This document shows, one piece after another, positions 1 to 7,105 of a stretch of 32,943 nt of DNA. Location of the stretch: NCBI RefSeq assembly GCF_001419765.1, contig NZ_LIRK01000037.1:1-32943 (forward strand), read 5' to 3'. Numbering within the stretch: position 1 is the stretch's first letter; the number at the start of each line of letters is the position of its first letter. The DNA is from Streptomyces torulosus (GTDB taxonomy: Bacteria > Actinomycetota > Actinomycetes > Streptomycetales > Streptomycetaceae). Below the pieces are notes generated by a model. The model worked only from the letters and a program-made list of their open reading frames with translations. It did no database searches and was not told the DNA's origin. A program made the translations under genes and the position numbers.

Positions 1-21
1 TTCGAATCCTGCCGGGGGCAC
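1..21 (+). other. attL: att site copy 1 / 3' end of a tRNA gene (partial)
   Basis: The window opens in the T-loop of a tRNA: TTCGAAT, then CCTGC, then the acceptor strand CGGGGGC. All 21 bases recur exactly at 18723-18743. Identity ends at base 22 (t here, c at 18744). The rest of the tRNA lies upstream, so the full repeat may be longer on the left. A tRNA 3' end repeated at both ends of an integrase-bearing block is the usual AICE attachment layout. Confidence 0.85.
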
Positions 22-74
22 TCGCCACACAGCCAGCAAGAATCAGGCGCTGAGCTGGGCGGATGCCTAGATGC

Positions 75-109
75 GAGAGCGGGAGTCAGTCTCACTGACT
101 CCCGCTCTT
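75..109 (+). terminator. Rho-independent-type terminator downstream of the tRNA
   Basis: A perfect 14-bp stem (77-90 with 94-107) closes a 3-base loop and extends one or two pairs outward. It is followed by a T-rich run (tttctcgttctctctc). It would end the tRNA transcript and shield element 1 from read-through. Confidence 0.8.
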
Positions 110-130
110 TCTCGTTCTCTCTCAGTGTTC

Positions 131-148
131 GCGACACACCTCCGACAC
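131..148 (+). repeat. Direct repeat near left att, candidate integrase arm site
   Basis: GCGACACACCTCCGACAC is repeated exactly and in the same orientation at 18608-18625. The two copies lie roughly 100-110 bp on either side of the att core in the circular form, which is a typical layout for arm-type sites of tyrosine recombinases. The role is inferred. Confidence 0.55.
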
Positions 149-176
149 AGTCGGGTTGCTCATCCTGGTTGCCAGC

Positions 177-347
177 GCTAGTGCCGCGGCAGGCAACGTT
201 TGCCCGTCAAGGAGCGGCGTCCGGTGCGTGCTCTCGGCGTGCCGGGCGCAAGTCCTCGTACTGGATGTACTTGGGCTTGTGCCCGGTGCGGCGAGAGTGC
301 GTGCCGGGCGTCGCGACGGGGCAAACGTTGCCTGTCGCGGCACTAGC
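177..347 (+). repeat. 171-bp near-perfect inverted repeat (long hairpin)
   Basis: The arms run from GCTAGTGCCGCG (177) to CGCGGCACTAGC (ending 347) and pair almost continuously to a 5-base loop at 262-266, flanked by gtac on both sides. In the plus-strand RNA most departures from perfect pairing are G-U or U-G wobbles. On the minus strand the same positions would be A-C mismatches. This points to selection on, or origin from, a plus-strand RNA hairpin. No convincing gene lies in 22-473; ORFs on both strands here are by-products of the palindrome. It could be a MITE-like insertion, a structured RNA, or an upstream element of the TIR gene. Confidence 0.75.
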
Positions 348-473
348 ACCCCTCGACAACACGTCCTCGGGGATCACCAGAGGACCGACCACATCCATCC
401 CGACTGGCTCGCAAGCACTGCACGTCTTAGCATTTTTAGCAGGTGAATTTACGCTGCGGCAGAGGTACTCATC

Positions 474-1400
474 ATGAAAATGTTCATTAGCTGGTCAACA
501 CCTCATGCCCAAACTGTAGCTGAATCCCTTCGAGACTGGCTCAAGGACATGATCCACGCACTGGACCCCTTCGTCTCCTCTCTGGACATCGCCAAAGGAG
601 AAAGAGGCCTGGCTGTAATAGCTCGCGAACTCGAAGGAACCAGCCATGGAATTATTTGCGTCAATCGAGCCAACCAAAACGCACCGTGGTTGAACTTCGA
701 GGCCGGCTCCATATCCAAGCAGGTCGATAAATCTCGCGTGTTCCCCGTCCTCATCGACCTGCCTGGTTCAGACCTTCAGGGACCTCTGCGAGAGTTCCAG
801 TACACCGAGCTCTTCATGAAGAAGGATATGCTCAAACTAGCAGAGTCGATTTGGGAGACCTGCCCGGAATCAAACATCCCCCTAAATCAACTGCAAAGGA
901 ATTTCCATCGTCTATGGCCCGAGCTCATGGAGGCTTTACGGGAAGTTCAAGAAACACCCTCGGTGTCCGAGCCCGCGCCACCCGATGAAGGCCGTTCAGC
1001 CGAAGATAAGTTGGATGAGCTGATTGGCCTGGCGCGGCAGAATCAACGACGTATCGACAGCCTCGAAGCAGCCAGGCTCTTCCCGCCATCTACCAGCAAC
1101 CCAGGCGAGCGAGCTTTCACCGCTCTTCCTTGGGAGGAACTCCGAACCCCTTGGGAAGGGCCTCGAAATCGCGCTGCCCATGATGCAGCAATGAAGGAAA
1201 TTTCCGAACGAATCATAGAAGAACTTGGCAGACCCATCGAGCTTCGCATACTTAGGCCAGGCCAAGCAGTGGCCATCATGCCTCGGGGTGCGAGATATAA
1301 CCTCGACACCGTACACGCGATAGGCGCCTTCGCTCGGAGGCGTGGAATCAGCCTTAAATTCGGAAGATCCGAAGGTGAAGGAGATTCTGAGGAGTCCTGA
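474..1400 (+). CDS. TIR-domain protein (probable NADase-type defence effector)
   Basis: This 308-residue protein begins with a TIR fold: the first strand MFISWS at residues 3-8, and the motif PWLNFEAGS around residues 71-79, where Glu76 is the expected NAD-cleaving residue. The TIR domain covers roughly residues 1-150. A short charged coiled-coil follows (about 175-205), then a C-terminal region I do not recognise. Bacterial TIR proteins commonly act as NAD-degrading or signal-producing defence effectors; here that role is inferred. The start at 474 is preceded by a weak agagg; the ATG at 480 is an alternative. The gene is clearly less GC-rich than the AICE backbone and lies between the att site and the convergent integrase gene, a usual cargo position. 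No partner gene is adjacent on the same strand. Confidence 0.8.
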   Translation: MKMFISWSTPHAQTVAESLRDWLKDMIHALDPFVSSLDIAKGERGLAVIARELEGTSHGIICVNRANQNAPWLNFEAGSISKQVDKSRVFPVLIDLPGSDLQGPLREFQYTELFMKKDMLKLAESIWETCPESNIPLNQLQRNFHRLWPELMEALREVQETPSVSEPAPPDEGRSAEDKLDELIGLARQNQRRIDSLEAARLFPPSTSNPGERAFTALPWEELRTPWEGPRNRAAHDAAMKEISERIIEELGRPIELRILRPGQAVAIMPRGARYNLDTVHAIGAFARRRGISLKFGRSEGEGDSEES

Positions 1401-1463
1401 CCGGCCTTCCTAACGGGGTGCGATAAGGCACCACCGCTCAGGACCCTCACGCTTTCGAGGTGA

Positions 1464-2927
1464 CTAATTAATGTCACCCTCCCCTTCCAGGTCTTTCATA
1501 ATCTTTCGATTCGCGACTTCCTCGTGGCCGTCCACACAGCCGTGATACCGGCGGTGGATGACCTCTGGGGAGTTACCGACTCTCCGGGCCACTTCAGCGA
1601 TGGGCACCCCGGCGTTCAACCACCGCGTGATACATGCGTGCCGCAGGTCGTAAGGGCGTCCGGCCAAGGGCGAGTCGACGCGTTCGGGTGGGAGCGCATA
1701 CTTACGCGCCTCCTCCCACACCCGCCAGTAGGTGGATGAGCCGACCACTCCCCCGCGCTCGTTGCCGAACACGCGCCCTTCTTTGGCAGACCCGAACTCC
1801 TTCAGGTGCACCCGAAGGATGTCGACCAAGACCGGCGGGATCGGGACCGGCCTGTCGCTGGTCGCCTCGCGCGCCTTTAGGCCCCTGCGGTCGTGCCGCT
1901 CACCGGAGTCGGTCCACTGCTTGCCGGAAACCGGGCGCGTCTCCCGCAGTGTCAGCGTGCCCCAGCCCGTCTCCGCCAGGTGGCAGTCCGACCATCGGAG
2001 TCCGACCGCTTCGGCGGGGCGGAGGCCTGCGTAGTACAAGACCGCATAGAAAGCTACCAAACGCCGTCCACGGCAGCGGTCCCACGAGCCGATGTAGGAA
2101 ACGGCGTTGAGCAACTGACGGGCCTGCACTGCGTTCACAAGTATGCGCCGGTCTACGACGTCGTTGGAGCCGACTTGCTTCCGGCGGACGCGCTGTAGCG
2201 GGTTCTCCGGGAGCTCCCCCGCGACCACGGCGTGTTCGAGGGCGGTGTTGAGAGCGCGGCGCCGGCGCTTGTAGGTGTCGCCCGCCGCTGGGGTGCCGTC
2301 TAGTTTGTAGCTGAGGCGGTAGAGCACGTCTTCGAAAACATCAGTGCCGAGCATGTCGACGACCGGCCGGTCCTCCATGGTGAGCCAGTCATACGCTGTC
2401 TTGAGTTCGGCCGGGGGCTCCTCCCCCTCGTTCGCGGGCACGATCCCCCACCGGAGCGCCAACCGCAGGTGCTCATCCGCGGGAGCGTCCTTCCCGCGCC
2501 TGACCATGGCGAGGGTCACGGCGGCGAGTCCATCCGCCAGGCCCTCACGGGTCTTGGCCGCGCTCGTACGCCACCGCCCGGCCACGTACTTTCGGCAGAA
2601 CTCGAACCACTTCAATGGCGGGTCGGCCTGCGCTGCTTCGGCTGCTTCCTCTGCCGCGCGCACTTCGGACTCCGGTAGCCCGGATGTGATCTCGAACGCC
2701 TCGCCGCGCCGGTTCATGGCCTGCCACAGTTCCGACCGCCGACTCTCCGCGAGGGCGGCCGTGGTGAACGTGTCGCTGTACACCTGTCCGGCGACCACCC
2801 ACCGCAGGCGCCACGGGCGCGACTTCCGCCCGGTCTTCGACACCTTCCAGAGCTTGACGTCGAAGGAGTAGCCCGGCCGGGCGGACCCGCGAGGGCTCCC
2901 GGCCGGGGTGGCGTTCTCGGTGCTCAC
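1464..2927 (-). CDS. int: Tyrosine site-specific integrase of element 1
   Basis: This 487-residue tyrosine recombinase shows the catalytic arginine in GLRPAEAVGL (Arg303), box II in YDLRHACITRW (Arg429, His430) and the nucleophile in HRRYHGC (Tyr461). The usual first box II His is Tyr, and the H/W position is Asn (VGNS), features it shares with the second integrase in the window. The N-terminus carries an SFDVKLW arm-binding region. I start it at GTG 2927, which overlaps the xis stop as GTGA and follows a GGGAGG site; the longer ATG version adds nine residues. It is the last gene of the minus-strand operon and should integrate and, with Xis, excise element 1 at the tRNA 3' end. Confidence 0.92.
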   Translation of the reverse strand: MSTENATPAGSPRGSARPGYSFDVKLWKVSKTGRKSRPWRLRWVVAGQVYSDTFTTAALAESRRSELWQAMNRRGEAFEITSGLPESEVRAAEEAAEAAQADPPLKWFEFCRKYVAGRWRTSAAKTREGLADGLAAVTLAMVRRGKDAPADEHLRLALRWGIVPANEGEEPPAELKTAYDWLTMEDRPVVDMLGTDVFEDVLYRLSYKLDGTPAAGDTYKRRRRALNTALEHAVVAGELPENPLQRVRRKQVGSNDVVDRRILVNAVQARQLLNAVSYIGSWDRCRGRRLVAFYAVLYYAGLRPAEAVGLRWSDCHLAETGWGTLTLRETRPVSGKQWTDSGERHDRRGLKAREATSDRPVPIPPVLVDILRVHLKEFGSAKEGRVFGNERGGVVGSSTYWRVWEEARKYALPPERVDSPLAGRPYDLRHACITRWLNAGVPIAEVARRVGNSPEVIHRRYHGCVDGHEEVANRKIMKDLEGEGDIN

Positions 2928-3118
2928 GCAGCGTCCTCCCGCTCCGCAAGCCAACGCTCGTATTCCGACCGCCGGATCCGTACGTCGCCGTTGGGAAGCT
3001 TGATCGAGCGGGGTCCCTTACCAAGTTGGCGCCACCGGTAAAAGGTCGACGGGGCAACCTTCAGATCAGAGATGACCTCTTGGACAGTCATCTTTTCGTC
3101 CTGCGTACGGGCGCTCAT
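2924..3118 (-). CDS. xis: Excisionase (MerR-like helix-turn-helix)
   Basis: A 64-residue protein with a single winged-helix DNA-binding domain of the excisionase/HTH_17 type. The segment TVQEVISDLKVAPSTFYRW forms the helix-turn-helix, followed by a wing with KLPNGDVRIRRSEYERWL. The start ATG overlaps the stop of the upstream ATPase gene (ATGA), and the stop overlaps the int start (GTGA), so rep, xis and int are translationally coupled. Xis would bind the att arms and bias Int toward excision. It is close in sequence and position to the excisionase of element 2. Confidence 0.88.
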   Translation of the reverse strand: MSARTQDEKMTVQEVISDLKVAPSTFYRWRQLGKGPRSIKLPNGDVRIRRSEYERWLAEREDAA

Positions 3119-4272
3119 CCCGCCATCCCTTCGCCTTCGTCCGCACCGGACAGGTCGGACAGCTCCAATTCCGACTGTCCGGGGTGTTCGTGCTGGTCAG
3201 AGGGGGTAACCGGACAGCCGGACAGTGCGGACACCTCTTGGGCGCTCTCCGTCCGGGTCTCGGTGTCCGGGTAGTACCGGCCGCCGGGGTCCTTGGTGAG
3301 CTGTCCGGCGTCGGCCATGCGGTTGCAGGTGCGGCGGATCGTGTCGAGGTCGACGTTCGGCAGTTCACCCGCCATGTCCTTGGGCTTGGCGCCGGGGTGG
3401 GCGCGGACGTAGCGCAGGATCGTGGCGCGGGTGTCGCTGACGGTGTGGTCGGTGACCGGTCCGTCCAACAGGTGCCAGGCGCCGGAGGCGGGTTGGAAGC
3501 TGAGGGCGTACTCGGCTTCGTCGACATCGCGGCCGGTGACGTGCAGGATCCCGTCGGCCTGTCCGCGGGCTCGCTTCAGTACGAGCGTGGCGTCAGCGGC
3601 TCCGGCGATTCCGTTGGTGCCGGAGACCTCGGTGAGGAAGTCCTCGGAGGCTGCCTTGCGCACGTGGTGCACGAGGACAACGGCAACGCCGTAGTGGTCG
3701 GCGAGCCGTTTGGCGTAGCCGACGGCGACATAGTCCGCGTCGTATGCCGATACCCCTTGTGGCGCGTTCCCGCGCATCTTGGCGAACACGTCGATGACGA
3801 CCATGCGCGCGTCGGGGTTGCGCTCCAACCACTGGGCGATGGCTTCCATGCCGCCTTGGGGGAAGGGCGGGCATTCGGTGACCAGGGTGAGCCCGGCGGG
3901 GGCTGACTGTCCGCCCAAGAGCTTGCCCATGCGGGTCTGGAGTCGGCGCGGGGTGTCTTCGAGGGCGAGGTAGAGCACGGGTCCGCTCTGTACGGGCACG
4001 GAGTCGAACGCCGTGCCTCCGGCCGCGACGGACAGGCCCAGTCCGAGGGAGAGCCAGGACTTGCCGACCTTGGGCGGTCCGGCGAGCACGCTGACTCCTT
4101 CGGCGAGGATGCCGGGCACGGCCCACTTGGGCTCGGGGAAGTGGGCGGCCATGAGCTGATCGGCGGTCCATGCGGTGCGCGGGCGCTCCCGCTTGGGCGG
4201 CGCCGGGCGTGCCGGCTCGGAGTCGCTGGGCACGGAGTACAGGTGCAGGGGCGGGATGGGATTGGCGCTCAT
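3115..4272 (-). CDS. RepA-like AAA ATPase (AICE replication helicase/loader)
   Basis: This 385-residue P-loop ATPase is of the RepA/AAA_25 type. Walker A is GPPKVGKS (residues 65-72), followed by a sensor-like LALEDTPRR; Walker B is MVVID (157-161), and a VVLVHHVRK segment follows. A C-terminal winged-helix-like region (about 285-350) precedes a polar tail. Proteins like this are found directly beside Prim-Pol primases in AICEs, where the pair is taken to drive autonomous replication of the excised circle. The start overlaps the end of the primase gene as ATGA. It could be a DnaB-like helicase or a helicase loader; the sequence alone does not decide. Confidence 0.82.
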   Translation of the reverse strand: MSANPIPPLHLYSVPSDSEPARPAPPKRERPRTAWTADQLMAAHFPEPKWAVPGILAEGVSVLAGPPKVGKSWLSLGLGLSVAAGGTAFDSVPVQSGPVLYLALEDTPRRLQTRMGKLLGGQSAPAGLTLVTECPPFPQGGMEAIAQWLERNPDARMVVIDVFAKMRGNAPQGVSAYDADYVAVGYAKRLADHYGVAVVLVHHVRKAASEDFLTEVSGTNGIAGAADATLVLKRARGQADGILHVTGRDVDEAEYALSFQPASGAWHLLDGPVTDHTVSDTRATILRYVRAHPGAKPKDMAGELPNVDLDTIRRTCNRMADAGQLTKDPGGRYYPDTETRTESAQEVSALSGCPVTPSDQHEHPGQSELELSDLSGADEGEGMAG

Positions 4273-5168
4273 GCTGCGACCGTCCGGGGGCGTCGTGCTC
4301 CGGCGCGCAGGCCGGAGGCGATGGTGCGCTGTGCCTCGCGCTCGCCCTGTCCGACCCGAAGCCCGGCGGACAGGAGCCAGCCGGTCACGTCGGCCTCGCT
4401 CAGCTCTCCCCCGGCTACAAGCTGTCCGAGGGCGACAGAGGCGAGGTAGAGGCTGGTGTTGTGTTCGTTCTCACCGGAATTGGTGACGCGGGCCAACTCG
4501 CCGTTGACTGCGGCGTTCAGGAACGCCGTGCGCCTCCCGTGACCTCCGAGGGCGACCGTGACCGGTCGTTGCGGAGGCAGCGGAGCCGGACGCAGCAGTT
4601 CGGCGAGCCAGTCCGGCAGCGGCGCCACAGGGACGTTGTGGACGACCTTGTAGGGGTGCCCGTCAAAGGTGCTGCCCGCGCCGACGACAAGTCCGCCAAC
4701 AGCGCGCGTGTCGACCTTCCAGCCCAGCCCGCGGGCGCTGTCCCCGGCGGTGTTGCGCAGGGGCTCACCCTCGGGTGCGGCGAAGTACATGTGCGTGCCG
4801 CCGCTCCATGTCCGGACCGTGTGGGTGTTGCCGGGGAACGGCTGGCCGTGGCGCGCGCAGAGCACGGCGAGCACGTCGGCGCCCTCGGCGACCGCGTGCG
4901 CGGCCCAGTCCGCCGGCGGGGTGTCGCCGGGGTGCTTGGGCCTGTCCAGGTCGATGACAACCAGACCGGAGGGGCCGGTGGCGATACCGACGTTGTAGGG
5001 AGCGTGCGTCCAACACCGGGTGATGCGGTCCGGGTCGGTGGTGGCGCGCTGTTCCCACGCGGAGATGGCGGGACGCTTGTCTCCGGGCCGGAGGGGGAAG
5101 ACGTGCCAGTCGCGCGACGCCGCGTCAAGCGCGGCGGTGAGCTGGGCAGAGCCGTCCGGGTACGGCAT
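4269..5168 (-). CDS. Prim-Pol domain DNA primase/polymerase
   Basis: A 299-residue protein with an N-terminal bifunctional primase-polymerase domain. The metal-binding motif is VVIDLD (Asp73, Asp75), motif II is SGGTHMYF (His126), and motif III is WKVDTRAVGG (Asp153). The C-terminal third (about 200-299) is a helical primase-associated region. The ATG at 5168 is preceded by aggaga; an upstream in-frame start would run through the hairpin at 5210-5252 and is unlikely. With the overlapping ATPase gene it forms the replication module, which makes element 1 a Prim-Pol-class AICE, unlike the RepSA-class element next to it. Confidence 0.88.
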   Translation of the reverse strand: MPYPDGSAQLTAALDAASRDWHVFPLRPGDKRPAISAWEQRATTDPDRITRCWTHAPYNVGIATGPSGLVVIDLDRPKHPGDTPPADWAAHAVAEGADVLAVLCARHGQPFPGNTHTVRTWSGGTHMYFAAPEGEPLRNTAGDSARGLGWKVDTRAVGGLVVGAGSTFDGHPYKVVHNVPVAPLPDWLAELLRPAPLPPQRPVTVALGGHGRRTAFLNAAVNGELARVTNSGENEHNTSLYLASVALGQLVAGGELSEADVTGWLLSAGLRVGQGEREAQRTIASGLRAGARRPRTVAA

Positions 5169-5209
5169 GCTGGGGATCTCCTGTTCTGTCTTCGGATGGG
5201 CAGGGAGAA

Positions 5210-5252
5210 CCGCGGCGGCGGGCGACCTTGCTGGGGAGTCCCGCCGCCGCGG
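5210..5252 (-). promoter_or_regulatory. Conserved stem-loop in the primase leader (copy 1)
   Basis: A perfect 13-bp stem (5210-5222 with 5240-5252) closes a 17-base loop, read on the minus strand as ACTCCCCAGCAAGGTCG. The same loop, on a different but also paired stem, occurs at 12911-12956. Both copies are followed on the minus strand by TCTCCCTGCCC and then a start codon. It lies between the 154-residue protein gene and the primase gene. Confidence 0.75.
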
Positions 5253-5257
5253 CGTTG

Positions 5258-5722
5258 TTACTTGTTCTTGGCCCAAGCGGCGTACTGCTGCCGGACGTAG
5301 TGGCGCGGGTCGCAGATAACGGCCGTGTCGTCCAGCTCCATCAGTCGCTGCGCAGCTCGGGTCGCGAGGTCGGCCGCGTCGTTGGCGACGCTGTCGGGTT
5401 CATCGCTCAGCGCGATCCGGTCCAACAGCGCGGCCTTGCGGAGCCAGAACTGCCGGTTCAGACCGTCGTAGATCGGCCTGTCGGCCGCGGTACGGGCTGT
5501 CCACCCAATCTCGCTGATGATGCTCGGGGCGAGCGCGTACGCCTCTTCCGGTGCGAGCCCATCCTCCGGCTCGGAGCGGTGGTCGGCGGTGACATACAGG
5601 ATGTTCCGCTTGCGGTCGCGGGTGTAGGAGTGGCGTACGGAACCGGTGGCGAACGTCGCGCGGAGTGCGTTGGCAACGCGGTCCGTGTCGGCCGGGTCGC
5701 TGATGACGCGGATCTCGAACAT
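5258..5722 (-). CDS. Uncharacterised AICE protein
   Basis: A 154-residue soluble protein that I do not recognise. It begins MFEIRVISDPADTDRVANAL and contains a central strand-rich part (residues about 25-45) and a helical C-terminal half with many acidic and alanine residues. The ATG at 5722 follows agaggaacccc; the longer in-frame version has an Arg-rich extension overlapping the small cysteine-rich gene upstream and is unlikely to be real. It lies between that small gene and the primase gene within the operon, separated from the primase by the conserved stem-loop. A replication or copy-control role is possible from position only. Confidence 0.7.
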   Translation of the reverse strand: MFEIRVISDPADTDRVANALRATFATGSVRHSYTRDRKRNILYVTADHRSEPEDGLAPEEAYALAPSIISEIGWTARTAADRPIYDGLNRQFWLRKAALLDRIALSDEPDSVANDAADLATRAAQRLMELDDTAVICDPRHYVRQQYAAWAKNK

Positions 5723-5739
5723 GGGGTTCCTCTCGGGTT

Positions 5740-5871
5740 CTAGTCGCAGGTGCACTTGGGGCGTTCGCTGCTGCCATCGGCGCCGCAGCCGCAGCAGTGC
5801 GGGTGCTCGTACGGCTCGCTGCAGTCGACGGGGTTGCACAGGTCGCAGTCGTAGGGGTCGAAGTCGTCCAT
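5740..5871 (-). CDS. 43-residue cysteine-rich mini-protein
   Basis: A short ORF reads MDDFDPYDCDLCNPVDCS, continues with HPHCCGCG, and ends KCTCD before TAG. It has eight cysteines in 43 residues, arranged as CDLC, C, CCGC and CTC, plus two histidines, which suggests zinc binding. It starts 3 bases after the stop of the membrane protein gene upstream, and an AAGGAG lies about ten bases before the ATG. The 17 bases after its stop carry the ribosome site of the next gene. Position and motifs support a real gene, but no family is recognised. Confidence 0.65.
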   Translation of the reverse strand: MDDFDPYDCDLCNPVDCSEPYEHPHCCGCGADGSSERPKCTCD

Positions 5872-5874
5872 GGG

Positions 5875-6480
5875 TCAGTGCTCCTTGGCGGTGGTGGAGG
5901 GGAGTTCGGGGAGTCCGGCGGCTGCCAGGGCAGCAGGGTCGAAGCCGGGGAGGGTGGCACGCGTGACCAGAGCGGAGGCGAGCTGTTCGGCGTAGGCGGC
6001 GCCGCTGCGAGCCACCTCGATCTGTGTGGTGGCGCGGAGAGTTTCGACGCGTTCGATGTGGGCGCGTTCCTCGCGGCGGTCGCTCACGTGCCGCTCGTAC
6101 GCCACGCGCTCACGCCGGTCGGTGCGCCAGTACCGGGCGGCGAGCCCGTAGGCGACAGCGGTGGTGAGCGCCCACAGCAGCAGGGGCAGGGACAGCCCGT
6201 CGGAGTATCCGGCGACTCCGGCCAGGGCGAGCCCGCCGGAGGCGGCGAACGCGGTCCCGGCGAGCACGCCGTCACCGGACCGGCCGAGCGAGGCACAGGC
6301 GCCGGCCGCCGCGGCTCCCAGGGACAGCACGGTCATGAGCACGGCGTTGCCGAGGGAGTGTTCGGCGCCGTTGGCGTTCCAGATGCGGGCCAGGATGAGC
6401 ACGGTGGACGTGGCGATGGCGGGCGCCGCCTTGGGCGCGATGATGGCGAGCCAGTGCCGGGCGATGATCTGTTCGTTCAT
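5875..6480 (-). CDS. Multi-pass membrane protein with cytoplasmic helical tail
   Basis: This 201-residue protein has about four hydrophobic stretches (roughly residues 18-34, 46-64, 70-90 and 95-116). A charged Arg/Glu-rich helical segment follows (about 117-165, RRERVAYERHVSDRREERAH), then an Ala/Pro-rich tail. The ATG at 6480 follows gaggagtccggcc. Proteins of this layout lie downstream of TraB in many AICEs and are thought to assist plasmid spread through mycelium. That role is inferred from context, as no specific family can be named. Confidence 0.72.
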   Translation of the reverse strand: MNEQIIARHWLAIIAPKAAPAIATSTVLILARIWNANGAEHSLGNAVLMTVLSLGAAAAGACASLGRSGDGVLAGTAFAASGGLALAGVAGYSDGLSLPLLLWALTTAVAYGLAARYWRTDRRERVAYERHVSDRREERAHIERVETLRATTQIEVARSGAAYAEQLASALVTRATLPGFDPAALAAAGLPELPSTTAKEH

Positions 6481-6491
6481 GGCCGGACTCC

Positions 6492-6680
6492 TCAGAGACT
6501 CTGGATGGCGGCGATGACGGCGGCGGCGAGCTGGTTGATGGGGCCGGATGCGCCGGTGGAAGCGAGGAAGAAGCCGAACCCGGCGGTGGTGAACGCGGCG
6601 CCGTAGCCAAGGGACTTGGAGCGCAGGAGGAAGAACAGGACGAGTCCGAACAGGGCAACGAACGAGACGGTGACGGCCAC
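6492..6680 (-). CDS. Small membrane protein
   Basis: A 62-residue protein starting at GTG 6680 after a strong AAGGAGG (VAVTVSFVALFGLV). It has two hydrophobic segments (about residues 3-17 and 22-40) joined by LRSKSLGYGA, and an alanine-rich amphipathic end. A longer in-frame ATG version adds a low-complexity extension that overlaps the zinc-finger gene in another frame, so I reject it. It lies eleven bases upstream of the multi-pass membrane protein gene. A role in spread is suggested by position only. Confidence 0.72.
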   Translation of the reverse strand: MAVTVSFVALFGLVLFFLLRSKSLGYGAAFTTAGFGFFLASTGASGPINQLAAAVIAAIQSL

Positions 6681-6714
6681 GGGCGGAACCTCCTTCGAGT
6701 GGGTGGACGGGTGG

Positions 6715-6966
6715 TCAGTTGGTGCCTTCGCGGTAGATCCGCTGGGCGCGGTTGAAAATCCAGCGCCCGGCGCGTATGCGCTTGCCGGTGGCCTTGCAGC
6801 GGCGGCAGCTCTTGCCGCGCTTGGGGCGTCCCTTGCGGTCGGTGGTGGCGGCGAAGCCAAAGCCGTTGCACTTGCGGCAGGTCCCGAACGGACTGGCCGC
6901 ACACAGAGAGCCGTAACCGAGTGTGACGAACATCAGGCAGGCGATAGCAAGGGCGATGAGGGTCAT
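6715..6966 (-). CDS. Membrane-anchored zinc-finger protein (DnaJ-like CxxCxGxG)
   Basis: This 83-residue protein starts with a hydrophobic segment (residues 2-24, MTLIALAIACLMFVTLGYGS). It then carries two cysteine pairs, CRKCNGFG and CRRCKATG, separated by a basic linker: a DnaJ-type zinc motif with two half-sites. The end is Arg-rich (GRWIFNRAQRIYREG). It is probably anchored in the membrane with the zinc module inside the cell. It follows traB in the operon after the palindrome-rich gap. Function is unknown, and the motif alone does not show that it binds DnaK clients. Confidence 0.72.
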   Translation of the reverse strand: MTLIALAIACLMFVTLGYGSLCAASPFGTCRKCNGFGFAATTDRKGRPKRGKSCRRCKATGKRIRAGRWIFNRAQRIYREGTN

Positions 6967-7009
6967 CGAGGGCCCTTTCTCGGGCTTTCCAGGGTTTTCG
7001 CAGGTGGGG

Positions 7010-7094
7010 TGCTATGCGCTAGGTTGCAGATCAGGCGCTATGCGGGGTGCTAGCGAGGGTGCTACCGGTAGCAGGTGAGCCCGCTACCGGTAGC
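7010..7094. repeat. Palindrome cluster downstream of traB, candidate clt transfer locus
   Basis: The 12-bp palindrome GCTACCGGTAGC occurs twice (7061-7072 and 7083-7094). Related GCTATGCG, GCGCTATGCG and GGTGCTAG words occur in 7010-7060. The cluster starts 12 bp beyond the traB stop. Streptomyces TraB proteins recognise short clustered repeats (clt/TRS), often beside tra, so this is a candidate transfer locus. A terminator is an alternative, but there is no T-run. Confidence 0.5.
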
Positions 7095-7105
7095 GGCCCG
7101 GCGGG

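Noticed and set aside
156..446. ORFs on both strands upstream of the TIR gene
   Set aside because: They arise from the long palindrome; the two strands encode related peptides for that reason. No ribosome site or domain is seen.
1459..1478. Inverted repeat GGTGAC/GTCACC at the integrase stop as a terminator
   Set aside because: The stem is only 6 bp with an 8-base AT loop, overlaps the stop codon and lacks a T-run; evidence is too thin.
4170..5300. Plus-strand ORF of 376 codons opposite the primase gene
   Set aside because: It mirrors the Prim-Pol gene and has no domain or ribosome site of its own.
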